Positions 1 to 8,086 of a stretch of DNA of 64,000 bases are shown in pieces. Source of the stretch: Clostridium peptidivorans (lineage in GTDB: Bacteria; Bacillota; Clostridia; Clostridiales; Clostridiaceae). A program made the position numbers and the translations under genes. The notes beneath the pieces were generated by a model. The model worked only from the letters and a program-made list of their open reading frames with translations. It had not been told where the DNA came from and made no database searches. Within the stretch, counting starts at the first letter, position 1. Each line of letters opens with the position of its first letter. The stretch is taken from NCBI RefSeq assembly GCF_900205925.1, contig NZ_OAOD01000012.1, forward strand, positions 41,442 through 105,441. The letters run 5' to 3'.

Positions 1-179
1 TTGAAGATGCACAAAAGGAAAGAGATGAAATATTAAGTGCTTCTGTAGATAAAATAAAGGGTTTATCAAATTTACTTGGAGATTGCATGGAAAAGAACTA
101 TATATGTGTCTTTGGAAGTGAAGAAAAAATAAAAGAAAACAAAGAATTGTTTAATAAAATAATAAATGTATTTGAGTAA
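1..179 (+). CDS. C-terminal end of a probable M16-type (insulinase/PreP-like) peptidase, partial
   Basis: An open frame runs in from the left edge and stops at TAA 177-179, leaving the last 58 residues. The tail has an acidic helix, then the segment NYICVFGSEEKI and a final helix. A strand followed by 'G.e..i......f..i' is how many clostridial insulinase-family (M16C, presequence-protease-like) zinc peptidases end. No catalytic residue is visible in this piece, so the family call rests only on the tail pattern and is tentative. A strong terminator follows 5 bases after the stop, so it ends a transcription unit. Confidence 0.4.
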   Translation, partial: EDAQKERDEILSASVDKIKGLSNLLGDCMEKNYICVFGSEEKIKENKELFNKIINVFE

Positions 180-184
180 AGTTA

Positions 185-214
185 AAGGGAAGTTTGCATG
201 TTCAAACTTCCCTT
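185..214 (+). terminator. Rho-independent terminator of the left-edge gene
   Basis: A 12-bp perfect stem (185-196 with 203-214) has a 6-base loop and is followed by T residues. It begins 6 bases after the stop of the upstream partial gene. Confidence 0.85.
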
Positions 215-307
215 TTATAGAAAATGTTTCAAGAATATTCACGAATTAATATTTAAAGCTATGATACAATTATAATATAAAATATTATATCTGATAGAGG
301 TGGGTAG

Positions 308-1231
308 ATGAGGAGTATTGAATTTAATATTAAAGATGTTGATGGTGTAGAAATTCATGTATACAAATGGAAAACAGAAGGTACTCCAAAGGCAGTAGTG
401 CAAATTGCTCATGGAATGGGAGAGCATTCAGAGAGATATGAATACTTTGCACAAAAACTCATAGAAAATGGGTATGCAGTTTATATAAATAATCATAGAG
501 GCCATGGCAAAACAGTAAAAAATAAAGAAGATTTGGGATATGTAGGAGATACAGATGGTTTCAATTGGATGATAAAAGATATGTATGAAGTAACTTTAAT
601 TGCAAAAAAAGATTACAAGGATGTGCCAATATTTCTCTTAGGACATAGTATGGGTTCTTTTTTAACGCAAAAATACATAGCTCTTTATGGAAAGGAGCTT
701 AAAGGAGCCTTACTTTCAGGAACAAATGGAAAGCAAGGACAAAAATTAAAAATTGGTATGACACTTGCAAAATTTGAGGTATCTATGAAGGGGCCGCGAA
801 ATAAGGGGAAAAGCTTAAATAATTTAATATTTAAGGGATATAACTCAAAGTTTAAACCAGAAAGAACACTCTTTGATTGGTTAACTTCTGATAAAGATGA
901 AGTAGATAAATACATAAGGGATGAATACTGTGGTCATGCTTTTACATCATCATTTTTTTATTATTTCTTCAAAGGTCTTGATGAACTAAATAAGCCTCAT
1001 ATTTTAAATAATATTCCAAGAGAGCTTCCGATATACATCTTTTCAGGCTCTGAAGATCCTGTAGGAGAAGAGGGAAAGGGCGTAACAAACTTATGTAATA
1101 CTTATAAAAGAATAGGAATGAAAGATGTAACTTGCAAAATTTATCAAGGTGGAAGACATGAGATGTTAAATGAAGTAAATAAAAATGAAGTAATAAGTGA
1201 TGTTATAACATGGTTGAATAATGTGATTTAG
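308..1231 (+). CDS. Alpha/beta hydrolase (lysophospholipase / monoacylglycerol lipase-like, serine aminopeptidase S33 fold)
   Basis: This 307-residue cytosolic protein has the full lipase-like hydrolase layout. It has an oxyanion-hole segment QIAHGMGEHSERY near residue 33, the HRGHG strand near residue 64, the nucleophile elbow GHSMGS near residue 115, an Asp in GSEDPVG near residue 249 and a late His in GGRHEML near residue 281. These give a complete Ser-Asp-His triad. Families with this order cleave monoacylglycerols or lysophospholipids; the substrate here cannot be told. The start is ATG 308 with GAGGTGGG just upstream. It appears to be a single-gene unit, convergent with the DUF2156 gene across a long palindrome. 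Confidence 0.85.
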   Translation: MRSIEFNIKDVDGVEIHVYKWKTEGTPKAVVQIAHGMGEHSERYEYFAQKLIENGYAVYINNHRGHGKTVKNKEDLGYVGDTDGFNWMIKDMYEVTLIAKKDYKDVPIFLLGHSMGSFLTQKYIALYGKELKGALLSGTNGKQGQKLKIGMTLAKFEVSMKGPRNKGKSLNNLIFKGYNSKFKPERTLFDWLTSDKDEVDKYIRDEYCGHAFTSSFFYYFFKGLDELNKPHILNNIPRELPIYIFSGSEDPVGEEGKGVTNLCNTYKRIGMKDVTCKIYQGGRHEMLNEVNKNEVISDVITWLNNVI

Positions 1232-1301
1232 GTACTGGGAGCTAAAATATATATAAATTCAGCTTCTGCTGAGTTTTTTCCAACAGTAAGGTAAGGGAAT
1301 G

Positions 1302-1500
1302 TAAATAATGTTGATTTTTATTATGTGTCCTTGGAGCAATTTTTAGAGTTTCTTAATGAAACAAGTGGTAAAGACTTTAGAACTTATGAACTGTTTGAGC
1401 GGTAACGCGAGTTTTCATAAGTTCTTAGTATTTACCACTTGTGAATTTAGAAACTCTTAAATTGTGTGTTAGGACTAAATATAAAAATCAACATTATTTA
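1302..1500. repeat. About 200-bp imperfect palindrome between convergent genes
   Basis: Bases 1302-1321 are the exact reverse complement of 1481-1500, and the pairing continues inward with few mismatches to a loop near 1396-1410, giving one giant hairpin. It fills the gap between two convergent genes, and its right end contains the stop codon (1498-1500) of the minus-strand gene. It could act as a bidirectional terminator or mRNA-stabilising hairpin, or be a non-autonomous mobile palindrome. No protein is encoded in it. Confidence 0.8.
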
Positions 1501-2382
1501 CTTCACAATGTATTTCATTGCAAGTTCCACAGGGTTATATGAAAGTTTAGCCTTTCTAAGACCTTCTATGCCTAAATCCTGCTCTCTATTTACATAGGTC
1601 ACTTTTGTTAAATATTCTTCAAGGAAGTGTCTATTTACAAAGGCATATAATCCACGCACATCAGCATCAGCTTTTTCTATATGAATTATAGCAGTATTCT
1701 CGTTAACTACTTCTCCCATAGTAAAGGCTGAAATTTTATCATCCACATATACCGCCATTCCTACAAAATTTAATTTATCTATGTTTTTAAGAAGATCTTT
1801 TATTCCAAAGAGTTCATAAAGTACATATCCTTTGCAGTCATTTTTATTACACCATTCTCTTCCAGCCTTTAAACAGTCATCTATTATTTCCTCGGTAATA
1901 GGTACTGCTCTATAGTTATATTTTTTTACAAAAGCATTGTAATGATTTTTTTTCCCATGATACTTCTTACCAGATAAGTTAACTAAATCTTCTCTTAAAT
2001 ATATATAGTCTGCGCCATCTCTATCTTCTTCAATTTCTAAAAGGTCTCCATAGGCCTCTTTTAAATCATTTATAAAGCTTAACTCAGCATCTTTAAATAA
2101 GTAATCCATATTATTTTCTTTTTTATATTCTATAAGCGTATCAACTATCTCTTTAAGATCTCTCTTTTTATAGCCTAGTGGCTGCATAAAGTGAGATGAA
2201 TGATTAAAGTCCACTTTCTTTATAATAAGAACATCATTTATTATACTGTAATGTATTTCACAGCCTTTTCTCCATAAAAACAAGCTTAAAAATGAATATT
2301 CAGAAGTAGAAAAATTATAAGGTTTTATATATTTTTCAAATAAATCCTTGTCATCTAAAGTTAATGGCTTAAATTCTAGCAT
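1498..2382 (-). CDS. DUF2156 (phosphatidylglycerol lysyltransferase C-terminal-like) protein
   Basis: This protein of about 294 residues matches the DUF2156 family, which shares the double-GNAT fold of the catalytic domain of MprF/LPG synthases. Typical features are the opening 'KPLTLDDKDLFEKY', the segment 'YLREDLVNLSGKKYHGKKNHYNAFVKKY' seen in pieces around residues 130-155, and 'YVNREQDLGIEGLRKAKLSYNP' near the end. No membrane domain is present, so it is the soluble stand-alone form. Such proteins probably transfer an aminoacyl or acyl group, but the substrate is unknown. Two ATGs are adjacent (2385 and 2382). The second is preferred because AAGGAG lies 7 bases upstream of it, against 4 for the first. 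The stop codon lies inside the long palindrome. Confidence 0.8.
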   Translation of the reverse strand: MLEFKPLTLDDKDLFEKYIKPYNFSTSEYSFLSLFLWRKGCEIHYSIINDVLIIKKVDFNHSSHFMQPLGYKKRDLKEIVDTLIEYKKENNMDYLFKDAELSFINDLKEAYGDLLEIEEDRDGADYIYLREDLVNLSGKKYHGKKNHYNAFVKKYNYRAVPITEEIIDDCLKAGREWCNKNDCKGYVLYELFGIKDLLKNIDKLNFVGMAVYVDDKISAFTMGEVVNENTAIIHIEKADADVRGLYAFVNRHFLEEYLTKVTYVNREQDLGIEGLRKAKLSYNPVELAMKYIVK

Positions 2383-2614
2383 CATAACACTCCTTGTTAA
2401 TAATTATGTACTATTTTAAAATACTTAATATTTATTGATTATTATATGTTAGTGTTCCCATATTGAATACAAAAAAATAGTAAATGTTAATATGTAATTA
2501 ATAATCATTATTTATACACATATTAAGTATAGTATAGCTTTAAGAAATGATAAAGTCAAACTCTGTAAATGTTGCCATATAAAAAATACCGTATATTCAT
2601 TTTTCATTAGCTAA

Positions 2615-3496
2615 TTATTTTAACCAGTGCATTGGTTGAGTAAGAGATATTGGTAACTTTGTTTCAGAATCACCCTTTGCTGTATTAATCTGCCCTTGGG
2701 TTAAAAATATACTATTTGTAAGATTGGCTCCTCTAAGGTCAGTATCTCTTAAGTCAGCACCGATTAGATCAGTTCCACTCAAATCCACTCCTCTAAGGTT
2801 AGTAGCAATAAGATAGGCTCCACTCAAGTTTTCACCTCTCAGATTAGTTTTTGTGAGATTTTTTCCAATAAAATCTCGTCCTTGACCAAGAGTTTTTTGG
2901 CGTTTTGAAGAAGTTTTTTGCTCATCACGGAATTTGTTTCGTACAAGTTCGCTGGTTTGTCTAAGTAGAGTATTAACTTTGAAGCGATGTGCTGTTGTGT
3001 CAAGTTTTAAGAGGGAGTCAGCACTTAAAAGAGTAAGTTTTTCTGTCTCAATAAGCATGGAATTAAGTTCATCTTGGATATTACGGGATGGCTTTAGTCT
3101 AAGTGCTTCTGTAAGATACCAGAGCATTTCATGAATTTGATGCATAATAAGGAAAACCTCATACATTTGCTGTGCAGTTTCTGGAACTTGTCTCCAGTCA
3201 TATCCACCATAGGTGACTTGAGCAACCTTTTGTCCCGCACCAAAACAGTCATATGCAATACAGCCTTTAAGTCCAAGAGTTTTTAGGTTTTTGTGAACGC
3301 TGCAGCAAAAGTCTGATTGTAGATTAATGCAAGGAGTACCAGCATCTTTGTTCACAGGGAATCCTTCGGAAGCCGAAAAGTACAGTGCAACACAACAAAA
3401 ACCAAAGCAGTTTTTGCAGTCGGCTCGAAGATTACTTCGACTTATATTAGAAAAAGATAATATTTCATCTTTTTTATTTTCACAGGGATAGTTCAT
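2615..3496 (-). CDS. Pentapeptide-repeat protein with N-terminal Cys-rich (YkgJ-like) cluster domain
   Basis: This 293-residue protein has two parts. Residues 1-100 are rich in Cys, including CKNCFGFCC, a CINL segment, FCCSVH and CIAYDCFG, a spacing that suggests a metal-binding or Fe-S cluster domain. Residues 205-275 are tandem A(D/N)LXX pentapeptide repeats (for example 'GADLRDTDLRGANLTNS'), which fold as a right-handed quadrilateral beta helix. A helical linker with a Lys/Arg-rich stretch joins them. The function is unknown; pentapeptide proteins can mimic DNA or scaffold partners. The start ATG 3496 follows a GAGGTAAATA ribosome site. It is a single-gene unit with 220-270 bp of apparently featureless spacer on each side. 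Confidence 0.8.
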   Translation of the reverse strand: MNYPCENKKDEILSFSNISRSNLRADCKNCFGFCCVALYFSASEGFPVNKDAGTPCINLQSDFCCSVHKNLKTLGLKGCIAYDCFGAGQKVAQVTYGGYDWRQVPETAQQMYEVFLIMHQIHEMLWYLTEALRLKPSRNIQDELNSMLIETEKLTLLSADSLLKLDTTAHRFKVNTLLRQTSELVRNKFRDEQKTSSKRQKTLGQGRDFIGKNLTKTNLRGENLSGAYLIATNLRGVDLSGTDLIGADLRDTDLRGANLTNSIFLTQGQINTAKGDSETKLPISLTQPMHWLK

Positions 3497-3739
3497 ATTT
3501 ATTTACCTCACATAACAAAATACAAAATTTTTAATTTGATTTTATCATAGATACTGGGATTATTCAATTTTCAAGGGGGCGCTTATGTAGCAGCTAATTA
3601 CCATTACATTTAAATTACTTTTCTTTGTAATCTCACTTTTACTTGATATATCTAACTTTTATGACTGTATATGATCAATATTACAAATTGTAATAAGTAT
3701 ATAATTCTATTAGGACAAAGAAGAGCTTTGATAAAAATA

Positions 3740-3768
3740 AAACTAGAGTTTTAATAAAACTCTAGTTT
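3740..3768. terminator. Bidirectional terminator downstream of the kinase-like gene
   Basis: A 13-bp perfect stem (3740-3752 with 3756-3768) has T runs on both strands. It sits 2 bases beyond the stop of the minus-strand gene ending at 3770. Confidence 0.8.
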
Positions 3769-3769
3769 T

Positions 3770-4348
3770 TTAACCATGTCTTCGATGTCTTCGATTTTTA
3801 TGATTTTTTATAGATGCGAGATAATTATACCCTTCAATCCAATAAGAAAGTAAATTAGGTTTATATCTTAATACATCTTTTAAAAATTTATCAAAGAGGT
3901 GTAATTTTAATAATATTTTAATAATATCTTTTGGATATGGTGTACTCGTAGTAAAAGATTTTCTTGGATCAATAACCATTATTTTTTCACTAGAATCAAC
4001 AAATATATGAGAATTTCTAGCATTTAGCTTTTTAAAGTTTAGTCTTTTTAAATCTTCAATTAATTCAATAATTTCTATAGAAAGACTATAGGACAATCCA
4101 TGTTTTTTTAGATACTCGTATAGATTTTCTCCAGCAACATATTCTCTTATTAAAATATTATCAATTCTTAAAATAGTATTTGGGAAAAAAACACTGTCTT
4201 TAGTTATGTTAAGTATTTCTTCCTCACGTTTAGCTGCATTTACATCTTTAAACAATTTAATTGCGTATCCTTCTTCTGTTAAATATACACTTCCTTCAGC
4301 TCCAGAACCAAGGAACTTACAATTTTTAATTTCTAATATTATGTTCAT
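3770..4348 (-). CDS. Protein-kinase-fold protein lacking the canonical catalytic Asp (YrzF-like)
   Basis: This protein of about 192 residues shows a kinase N-lobe: a glycine loop 'GSGAEGSVY', a Lys in 'AIKLF', then a hinge region 'IREYVAGENLYEYL'. Where HRDLKxxN should stand it reads KLNARNSH, so the catalytic Asp and Asn are replaced. Where DFG should stand it reads DPR. The C-lobe is short. It may therefore be a minimal or pseudo-kinase, perhaps a nucleotide-binding sensor, similar in size to the YrzF proteins of Bacilli. The longest frame opens with TTG at 4357, but ATG 4348 has a better placed GAG ribosome site and is preferred. The C-terminus is basic (RRHRRHG). Confidence 0.6.
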   Translation of the reverse strand: MNIILEIKNCKFLGSGAEGSVYLTEEGYAIKLFKDVNAAKREEEILNITKDSVFFPNTILRIDNILIREYVAGENLYEYLKKHGLSYSLSIEIIELIEDLKRLNFKKLNARNSHIFVDSSEKIMVIDPRKSFTTSTPYPKDIIKILLKLHLFDKFLKDVLRYKPNLLSYWIEGYNYLASIKNHKNRRHRRHG

Positions 4349-4417
4349 ACCTATCAACTCTATTTATTGCTTTAAAATAGTATATGCAAATAAAATTAAT
4401 ATGATATTAATATAACA

Positions 4418-4519
4418 ATGATAAAACATTATAGATTAAACAGAGAGCAGCTTGCAGAAATTAAAAATCATATATATGAAAAAAACAGGGAATTTAAAAA
4501 GGGCGATATTATTTTATAG
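4418..4519 (+). pseudogene. 33-codon open frame, possible gene remnant
   Basis: A short frame from ATG 4418 encodes 33 residues, rich in Lys, Glu and Asn and ending with a TAG. There is no ribosome site upstream, and it leads straight into a 42-bp repeat found again at 5925-5966. It most likely marks the start of a lost gene. Family unknown. Confidence 0.2.
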
Positions 4520-4520
4520 A

Positions 4521-4562
4521 GAAAGGATTTCGGAAACTTTTAGCGAAGAATAAAGTTAATGA
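4521..4562 (+). repeat. 42-bp dispersed repeat, copy 1
   Basis: This segment matches 5925-5966 at about 37 of 42 positions, with the core TTTTAGCGAAGAATAAAGTT identical. Each copy lies upstream of a transcription unit (the ECF sigma gene here, the Dabb-domain gene for the other). Origin unknown. Confidence 0.7.
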
Positions 4563-4598
4563 GCAGGCTACAATGCCTGCCTAATTTTATTATGTTTT

Positions 4599-4626
4599 TG
4601 TAACGTTTCTTCTATAAGCTGGTCTT
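4599..4626 (+). promoter_or_regulatory. Candidate ECF-sigma-type autoregulatory promoter
   Basis: TGTAAC at 4599-4604 carries the AAC core typical of ECF -35 elements. A GGTCTT element follows after 16 bases, the usual ECF spacing. It lies 23-50 bases upstream of the sigma gene start. ECF factors commonly drive their own promoters, so autoregulation is inferred. Confidence 0.4.
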
Positions 4627-4648
4627 ATTTATGTAAGGAGGTGAAAAT

Positions 4649-5128
4649 GTGGCTGACTTGGCAAACATCTATAAACAATATTTCCGAGATGTTTACTCGT
4701 TTGTATTGTTGTTAAGCAGAAATGAAGCGGTTGCTGAAGAAATAACCCAAGAAACTTTTTTTAAGGCTCTAAAAAACATTGATAAGTTCAAGGGGAATTG
4801 TAAAATCAGTGTTTGGCTTTGTCAAATAGCAAAAAACACATACTATTCTCATCTTGAAAAGCAAAAACGATTTGAAATGGACAGTACACCAGAAAAGGCA
4901 AGTGAAAACAGTATTGAAGAACTGTTAATAGATAAAGAATCGGCTTTACGAATTCATAAGGTTTTACATTGTTTAGACGAGCCTTACAAGGAAGTGTTTA
5001 CTTTAAGGATATTTGGGGAACTTTCATTTGTTCAGATAAGCCAACTTTTTGAGAAGACCGAAAGTTGGTCAAGAGTCACATTCTATCGGGCTAAGCAAAA
5101 AATACAAGACTTGTTGAAGGAGGAATAA
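4649..5128 (+). CDS. ECF-family RNA polymerase sigma factor
   Basis: This 159-residue protein has region 2 near residues 8-70 (IYKQYFRDVYSFVLLLSRN..AEEITQETFFKAL) and region 4 near residues 100-155 (LDEPYKEVFTLRIFGELSF, then a helix-turn-helix). The length is normal for an ECF factor. It starts at GTG 4649, 7 bases after a strong AAGGAGG. The anti-sigma gene follows 2 bases after its stop, so the pair is co-transcribed. The candidate ECF promoter upstream suggests self-activation once the anti-sigma factor releases it at the membrane. Confidence 0.9.
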   Translation: MADLANIYKQYFRDVYSFVLLLSRNEAVAEEITQETFFKALKNIDKFKGNCKISVWLCQIAKNTYYSHLEKQKRFEMDSTPEKASENSIEELLIDKESALRIHKVLHCLDEPYKEVFTLRIFGELSFVQISQLFEKTESWSRVTFYRAKQKIQDLLKEE

Positions 5129-5130
5129 GA

Positions 5131-5844
5131 ATGAGTAAAGTGTCATGTGATATTATCAAGGATTTGCTACCATTGTATCATGATAAGGTGTGTAGTAACG
5201 ATAGTAGTAAAATGGTAGAAGACCATCTTACTGAATGCAGCGATTGTAAAAATGAATTGAATAAGATAGGAACAGAAATTAATCTGTCAAAAGAAACTGT
5301 TAAAGAGAATCTCAGTGATAGTAATGTAATAAAAAATATTGCTGTGTTTTGGAGGCGTACTAAAGTAAGAACATTTATTATAGGAGTAATTGGTGCTGCT
5401 GTACTGTTTACAATTGTCTTATTAGGATTTACCTATCCAATTGTTAATGTTCCTACTGATGTAATGAAAATAACAGAGGTATCTCAATTATCAGATGGCA
5501 GGATTGCATATCATGTTGAACTGACAGATGAATATAGATTGAATAGGCTAGCATTTAATACGGATGAATATGGGAATTTTTATATAACTCCTAAACGCCC
5601 AATTTTTAAGACAAAAGAGATGAAAGATGTACCTGGATTTAAAAATACGTATTATACTTTTGGTGATTTTCTTAAAACTGTATATCGTGATAGGTATGGT
5701 GATAATGCCGAGATTAAAGCACTGTATTACGGATCTCCAAAAGATAACATACTAATTTGGAAGAAGGGAATGGAGTTACCAAAAGCAAGTAAAGAAGTTG
5801 AAGAATTCTTCAATGATGAGTCTAATAATTTTATGCCGTACTAA
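5131..5844 (+). CDS. Membrane-bound anti-sigma factor with zf-HC2 domain
   Basis: The 237-residue product starts with a zinc anti-sigma domain: 'CDIIKDLLPLYHD' followed by HLTECSDC near residues 32-39, giving the HxxxCxxC zinc site. One transmembrane helix spans about residues 78-100, and an extracellular domain of about 135 residues follows. This is the layout of anti-sigma factors that hold an ECF factor at the membrane and release it on envelope stress. It lies 2 bases downstream of the sigma gene, consistent with a stoichiometric partner. The extracellular part has no family I recognise, so the inducing signal is unknown. Confidence 0.88.
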   Translation: MSKVSCDIIKDLLPLYHDKVCSNDSSKMVEDHLTECSDCKNELNKIGTEINLSKETVKENLSDSNVIKNIAVFWRRTKVRTFIIGVIGAAVLFTIVLLGFTYPIVNVPTDVMKITEVSQLSDGRIAYHVELTDEYRLNRLAFNTDEYGNFYITPKRPIFKTKEMKDVPGFKNTYYTFGDFLKTVYRDRYGDNAEIKALYYGSPKDNILIWKKGMELPKASKEVEEFFNDESNNFMPY

Positions 5845-5924
5845 CATTACAGAGTTCCATATGAAAATGTTATAATGGAAAGTGGAAAATATCTTTTCAT
5901 TAAGAAACATTAACATTTCATAGA

Positions 5925-5966
5925 TAAAGGATTTTTGAAATTTTTAGCGAAGAATAAAGTTAATGA
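5925..5966 (+). repeat. 42-bp dispersed repeat, copy 2
   Basis: Second copy of the element at 4521-4562; it ends 31 bases before the Dabb-domain gene. Confidence 0.7.
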
Positions 5967-5997
5967 TTATTATATAGATTAAGAAGGAGTAGAAGTA

Positions 5998-6300
5998 ATG
6001 ATTAAACATATTGTAATGTGGAAATTAAAAGAATTTGCTGAAGGCAATGATAAAGCGGAAAATGCTAAGATAATTAAGACAGATTTAGAAAATTTACAAG
6101 AGAAAATTAATGAGCTTAAATTTGTAGAGGTTGGTATAAATATTAATAATTCACCACAAGCATATGATGTTGTTTTATATTCACAGTTTGAAAGTGTGGA
6201 GGATTTAAATATATATCAAAATCATCCTGAGCATGTAAAACTTGCAGAATTTGCCAAGAAGGTTGTAAATGAAAGAGTAGTAGTAGATTATGAAGTTTAA
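5998..6300 (+). CDS. Dabb-family (stress-responsive alpha/beta barrel) protein
   Basis: This 100-residue protein opens with 'MIKHIVMWKLKE', the signature start of the Dabb domain (a dimeric ferredoxin-like alpha/beta barrel). It contains the typical 'YDVVLYSQFESVEDLNIYQNHPEH' middle in which the conserved His of the family appears. Length and motif order match a complete single-domain protein. Family members range from plant stress proteins to polyketide cyclases; the role in clostridia is unknown. AAGGAG lies 11 bases upstream. The next gene (MBL-fold) follows 44 bases later and may be co-transcribed. Confidence 0.88.
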   Translation: MIKHIVMWKLKEFAEGNDKAENAKIIKTDLENLQEKINELKFVEVGININNSPQAYDVVLYSQFESVEDLNIYQNHPEHVKLAEFAKKVVNERVVVDYEV

Positions 6301-6344
6301 AGAATATTAGATTAGATATTTATACTTCACAGAGGAGAAATTTT

Positions 6345-7076
6345 ATGGATAATATAGTTGTTTTAAATGTTGATTTTAATTTTGGATATGGTGAAAGTAC
6401 AATTTATCCTGTGATACTTCAAGATGAAAATGAAATGATTTTAGTGGATTGCGGATATGCTGATTTCTTACTAATGATAGAAGAGGCTGCTTGTAAAAAA
6501 CATGTGGATTTTTCTAAATTGACAAAAGTAATTGTAACGCATCATGACTACGATCATATGGGGAGTCTTGCTGCGATCAAGCAAAAGTATCCTCATGTTC
6601 AAATTATTGCAAGTGCAAAAGATGCCCCTTATGTAGCTGGGAGATTAAAGTCATTACGACTTCAGCAAGCTGAACAAACTCAGTCTATATTGCCGCCAGA
6701 AGAGCAAGAAGCAGGAAAGGCATTTCAAAATATTTTAAAATCAATTGAAAATGTAGAAGTAGATATAACTGTAAAAGATGAGGATTATTTTCCTTGGTGT
6801 GGAGGAATTGAAATTGTTGAAACTCCAGGGCATATGCCAGGACATATTTCAATTTATTTAAAAAAGTTTAAGGTTTTAATCAGTGGCGATGCTTTAGCAA
6901 TAGAAAATGGAAATCTTGAAATTGCAGCACCACAATTTACACTAGATATGGCAGAAGCAAAAGAATCTGTTTTAAAACTACTTAATTATGATATACAAAA
7001 GATAATTTGTTACCATGGGGGAGAATATCAGGATAATATACCAGCTGCTCTGCGTAATATAGAAAATATATTTTAG
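6345..7076 (+). CDS. MBL-fold metallo-hydrolase
   Basis: This 243-residue cytosolic protein carries the metallo-beta-lactamase-fold metal ligands. HHDYDHMG near residues 66-73 is the HxHxDH motif with Tyr-adjacent spacing. A later GHMPGHIS gives the third His, an Asp sits in SGDAL, and a late His in CYHGG. The first His of the usual HxHxDH is followed by D rather than H (HHDYDH), as in several hydrolase subfamilies. The substrate is unknown. AGAGGAG precedes ATG 6345. Probably in one unit with the Dabb gene upstream, ended by the hairpin at 7091-7121. Confidence 0.85.
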   Translation: MDNIVVLNVDFNFGYGESTIYPVILQDENEMILVDCGYADFLLMIEEAACKKHVDFSKLTKVIVTHHDYDHMGSLAAIKQKYPHVQIIASAKDAPYVAGRLKSLRLQQAEQTQSILPPEEQEAGKAFQNILKSIENVEVDITVKDEDYFPWCGGIEIVETPGHMPGHISIYLKKFKVLISGDALAIENGNLEIAAPQFTLDMAEAKESVLKLLNYDIQKIICYHGGEYQDNIPAALRNIENIF

Positions 7077-7090
7077 AGAATTATAAATAT

Positions 7091-7121
7091 AAAACTTAGC
7101 TAAGTAAATTAGTTAGGTTTT
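7091..7121 (+). terminator. Terminator after the MBL-fold gene
   Basis: An 11-bp stem with G-U pairs (7091-7101 with 7111-7121) is followed by a T-rich tract and lies 15 bases after the stop. Confidence 0.65.
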
Positions 7122-7227
7122 ATTTTTGCTAAGTGATAGTTGAAATTAGGATATTTTAATATGACATATAGCTGGCATATTTATAGTGTTATCATTAAGT
7201 TACTATAAACGAAGGGAGTTTTTCTAC

Positions 7228-8016
7228 ATGAAGGATTTAAAGGAGTCAATGGAGATTATAACTTTAAATGAAGAAAATATTGATAACGAACATATTTGCT
7301 GTGCTATATCAAATAAGAAATGTGTTGAAGGATATCTAAAGAAAAAGGAATGGTTAAAACAGCAAATCAAAGATGGATATGTATTCAAGAAGTTTAATGT
7401 CAATCATAAGGTTTTTATTGAATACTGTCCTTCTGAAATTGGTTGGATACCAATTACTGCACCAAATTACATGGTAATTAACTGTTTTTGGGTTGCGGGT
7501 CAATATGCAGGAAGGGGTTATGGAAAAAGGCTTTTAGAGGAATGCATAAAAGATTCTGAGGATAAGGAAGGAATTGTAGTTCTTACCAGTAATAAAAAGA
7601 AACCATATATATCAGATAAAAAATTCTTCTTAAAGCAGGGATTTGAAGTCTGTGATACGGCTTCTCCATATTTTGAACTATTAGTTTATAAAAACAATCC
7701 TAATGCAGTAAACCCTATATTTAATCAATGTGCAAAAGAAAATATCATCAGCAATAAAAGTGGCTTAACAGTATATTATTCAAATCTTTGTCCTTTTACT
7801 GAGTACTACACTAATACAGTTATAAAAGAATTGGCAAAAAGAGAAGGTATTCCATTAGAGATTATTAAAATTGATAATAGAGAACAGGTAGAGAGCCTCC
7901 CGTCAGCCTTTAGTATTTACAGCGTGTTTTATAACGGTAAGTTTATTACACATGAAATTTTAAGTGAGACAAAATTTAATAAAATTATAGAGAATATAAA
8001 GAAGGGCATATATTAA
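7228..8016 (+). CDS. GNAT acetyltransferase fused to a YoaP thioredoxin-like domain
   Basis: This 262-residue two-domain protein has a GNAT N-acetyltransferase half with the acetyl-CoA loop 'QYAGRGYGKRLLEEC' near residue 105. The C-terminal YoaP-type half starts near residue 185 ('GLTVYYSNLCPFTEYY') with one Cys in a thioredoxin-like beta strand context. This matches Bacillus YoaP-like proteins. Substrate unknown. The longest frame begins at GTG 7186, but ATG 7228 has AAGGGAG 10 bases upstream and is the better start. Confidence 0.85.
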   Translation: MKDLKESMEIITLNEENIDNEHICCAISNKKCVEGYLKKKEWLKQQIKDGYVFKKFNVNHKVFIEYCPSEIGWIPITAPNYMVINCFWVAGQYAGRGYGKRLLEECIKDSEDKEGIVVLTSNKKKPYISDKKFFLKQGFEVCDTASPYFELLVYKNNPNAVNPIFNQCAKENIISNKSGLTVYYSNLCPFTEYYTNTVIKELAKREGIPLEIIKIDNREQVESLPSAFSIYSVFYNGKFITHEILSETKFNKIIENIKKGIY

Positions 8017-8086
8017 TTATTGGCGATTTGCTGTGAATTATCCTATAAAAAGATATATAGAAGGGAAGTGAGGATTTAGTAGATTT

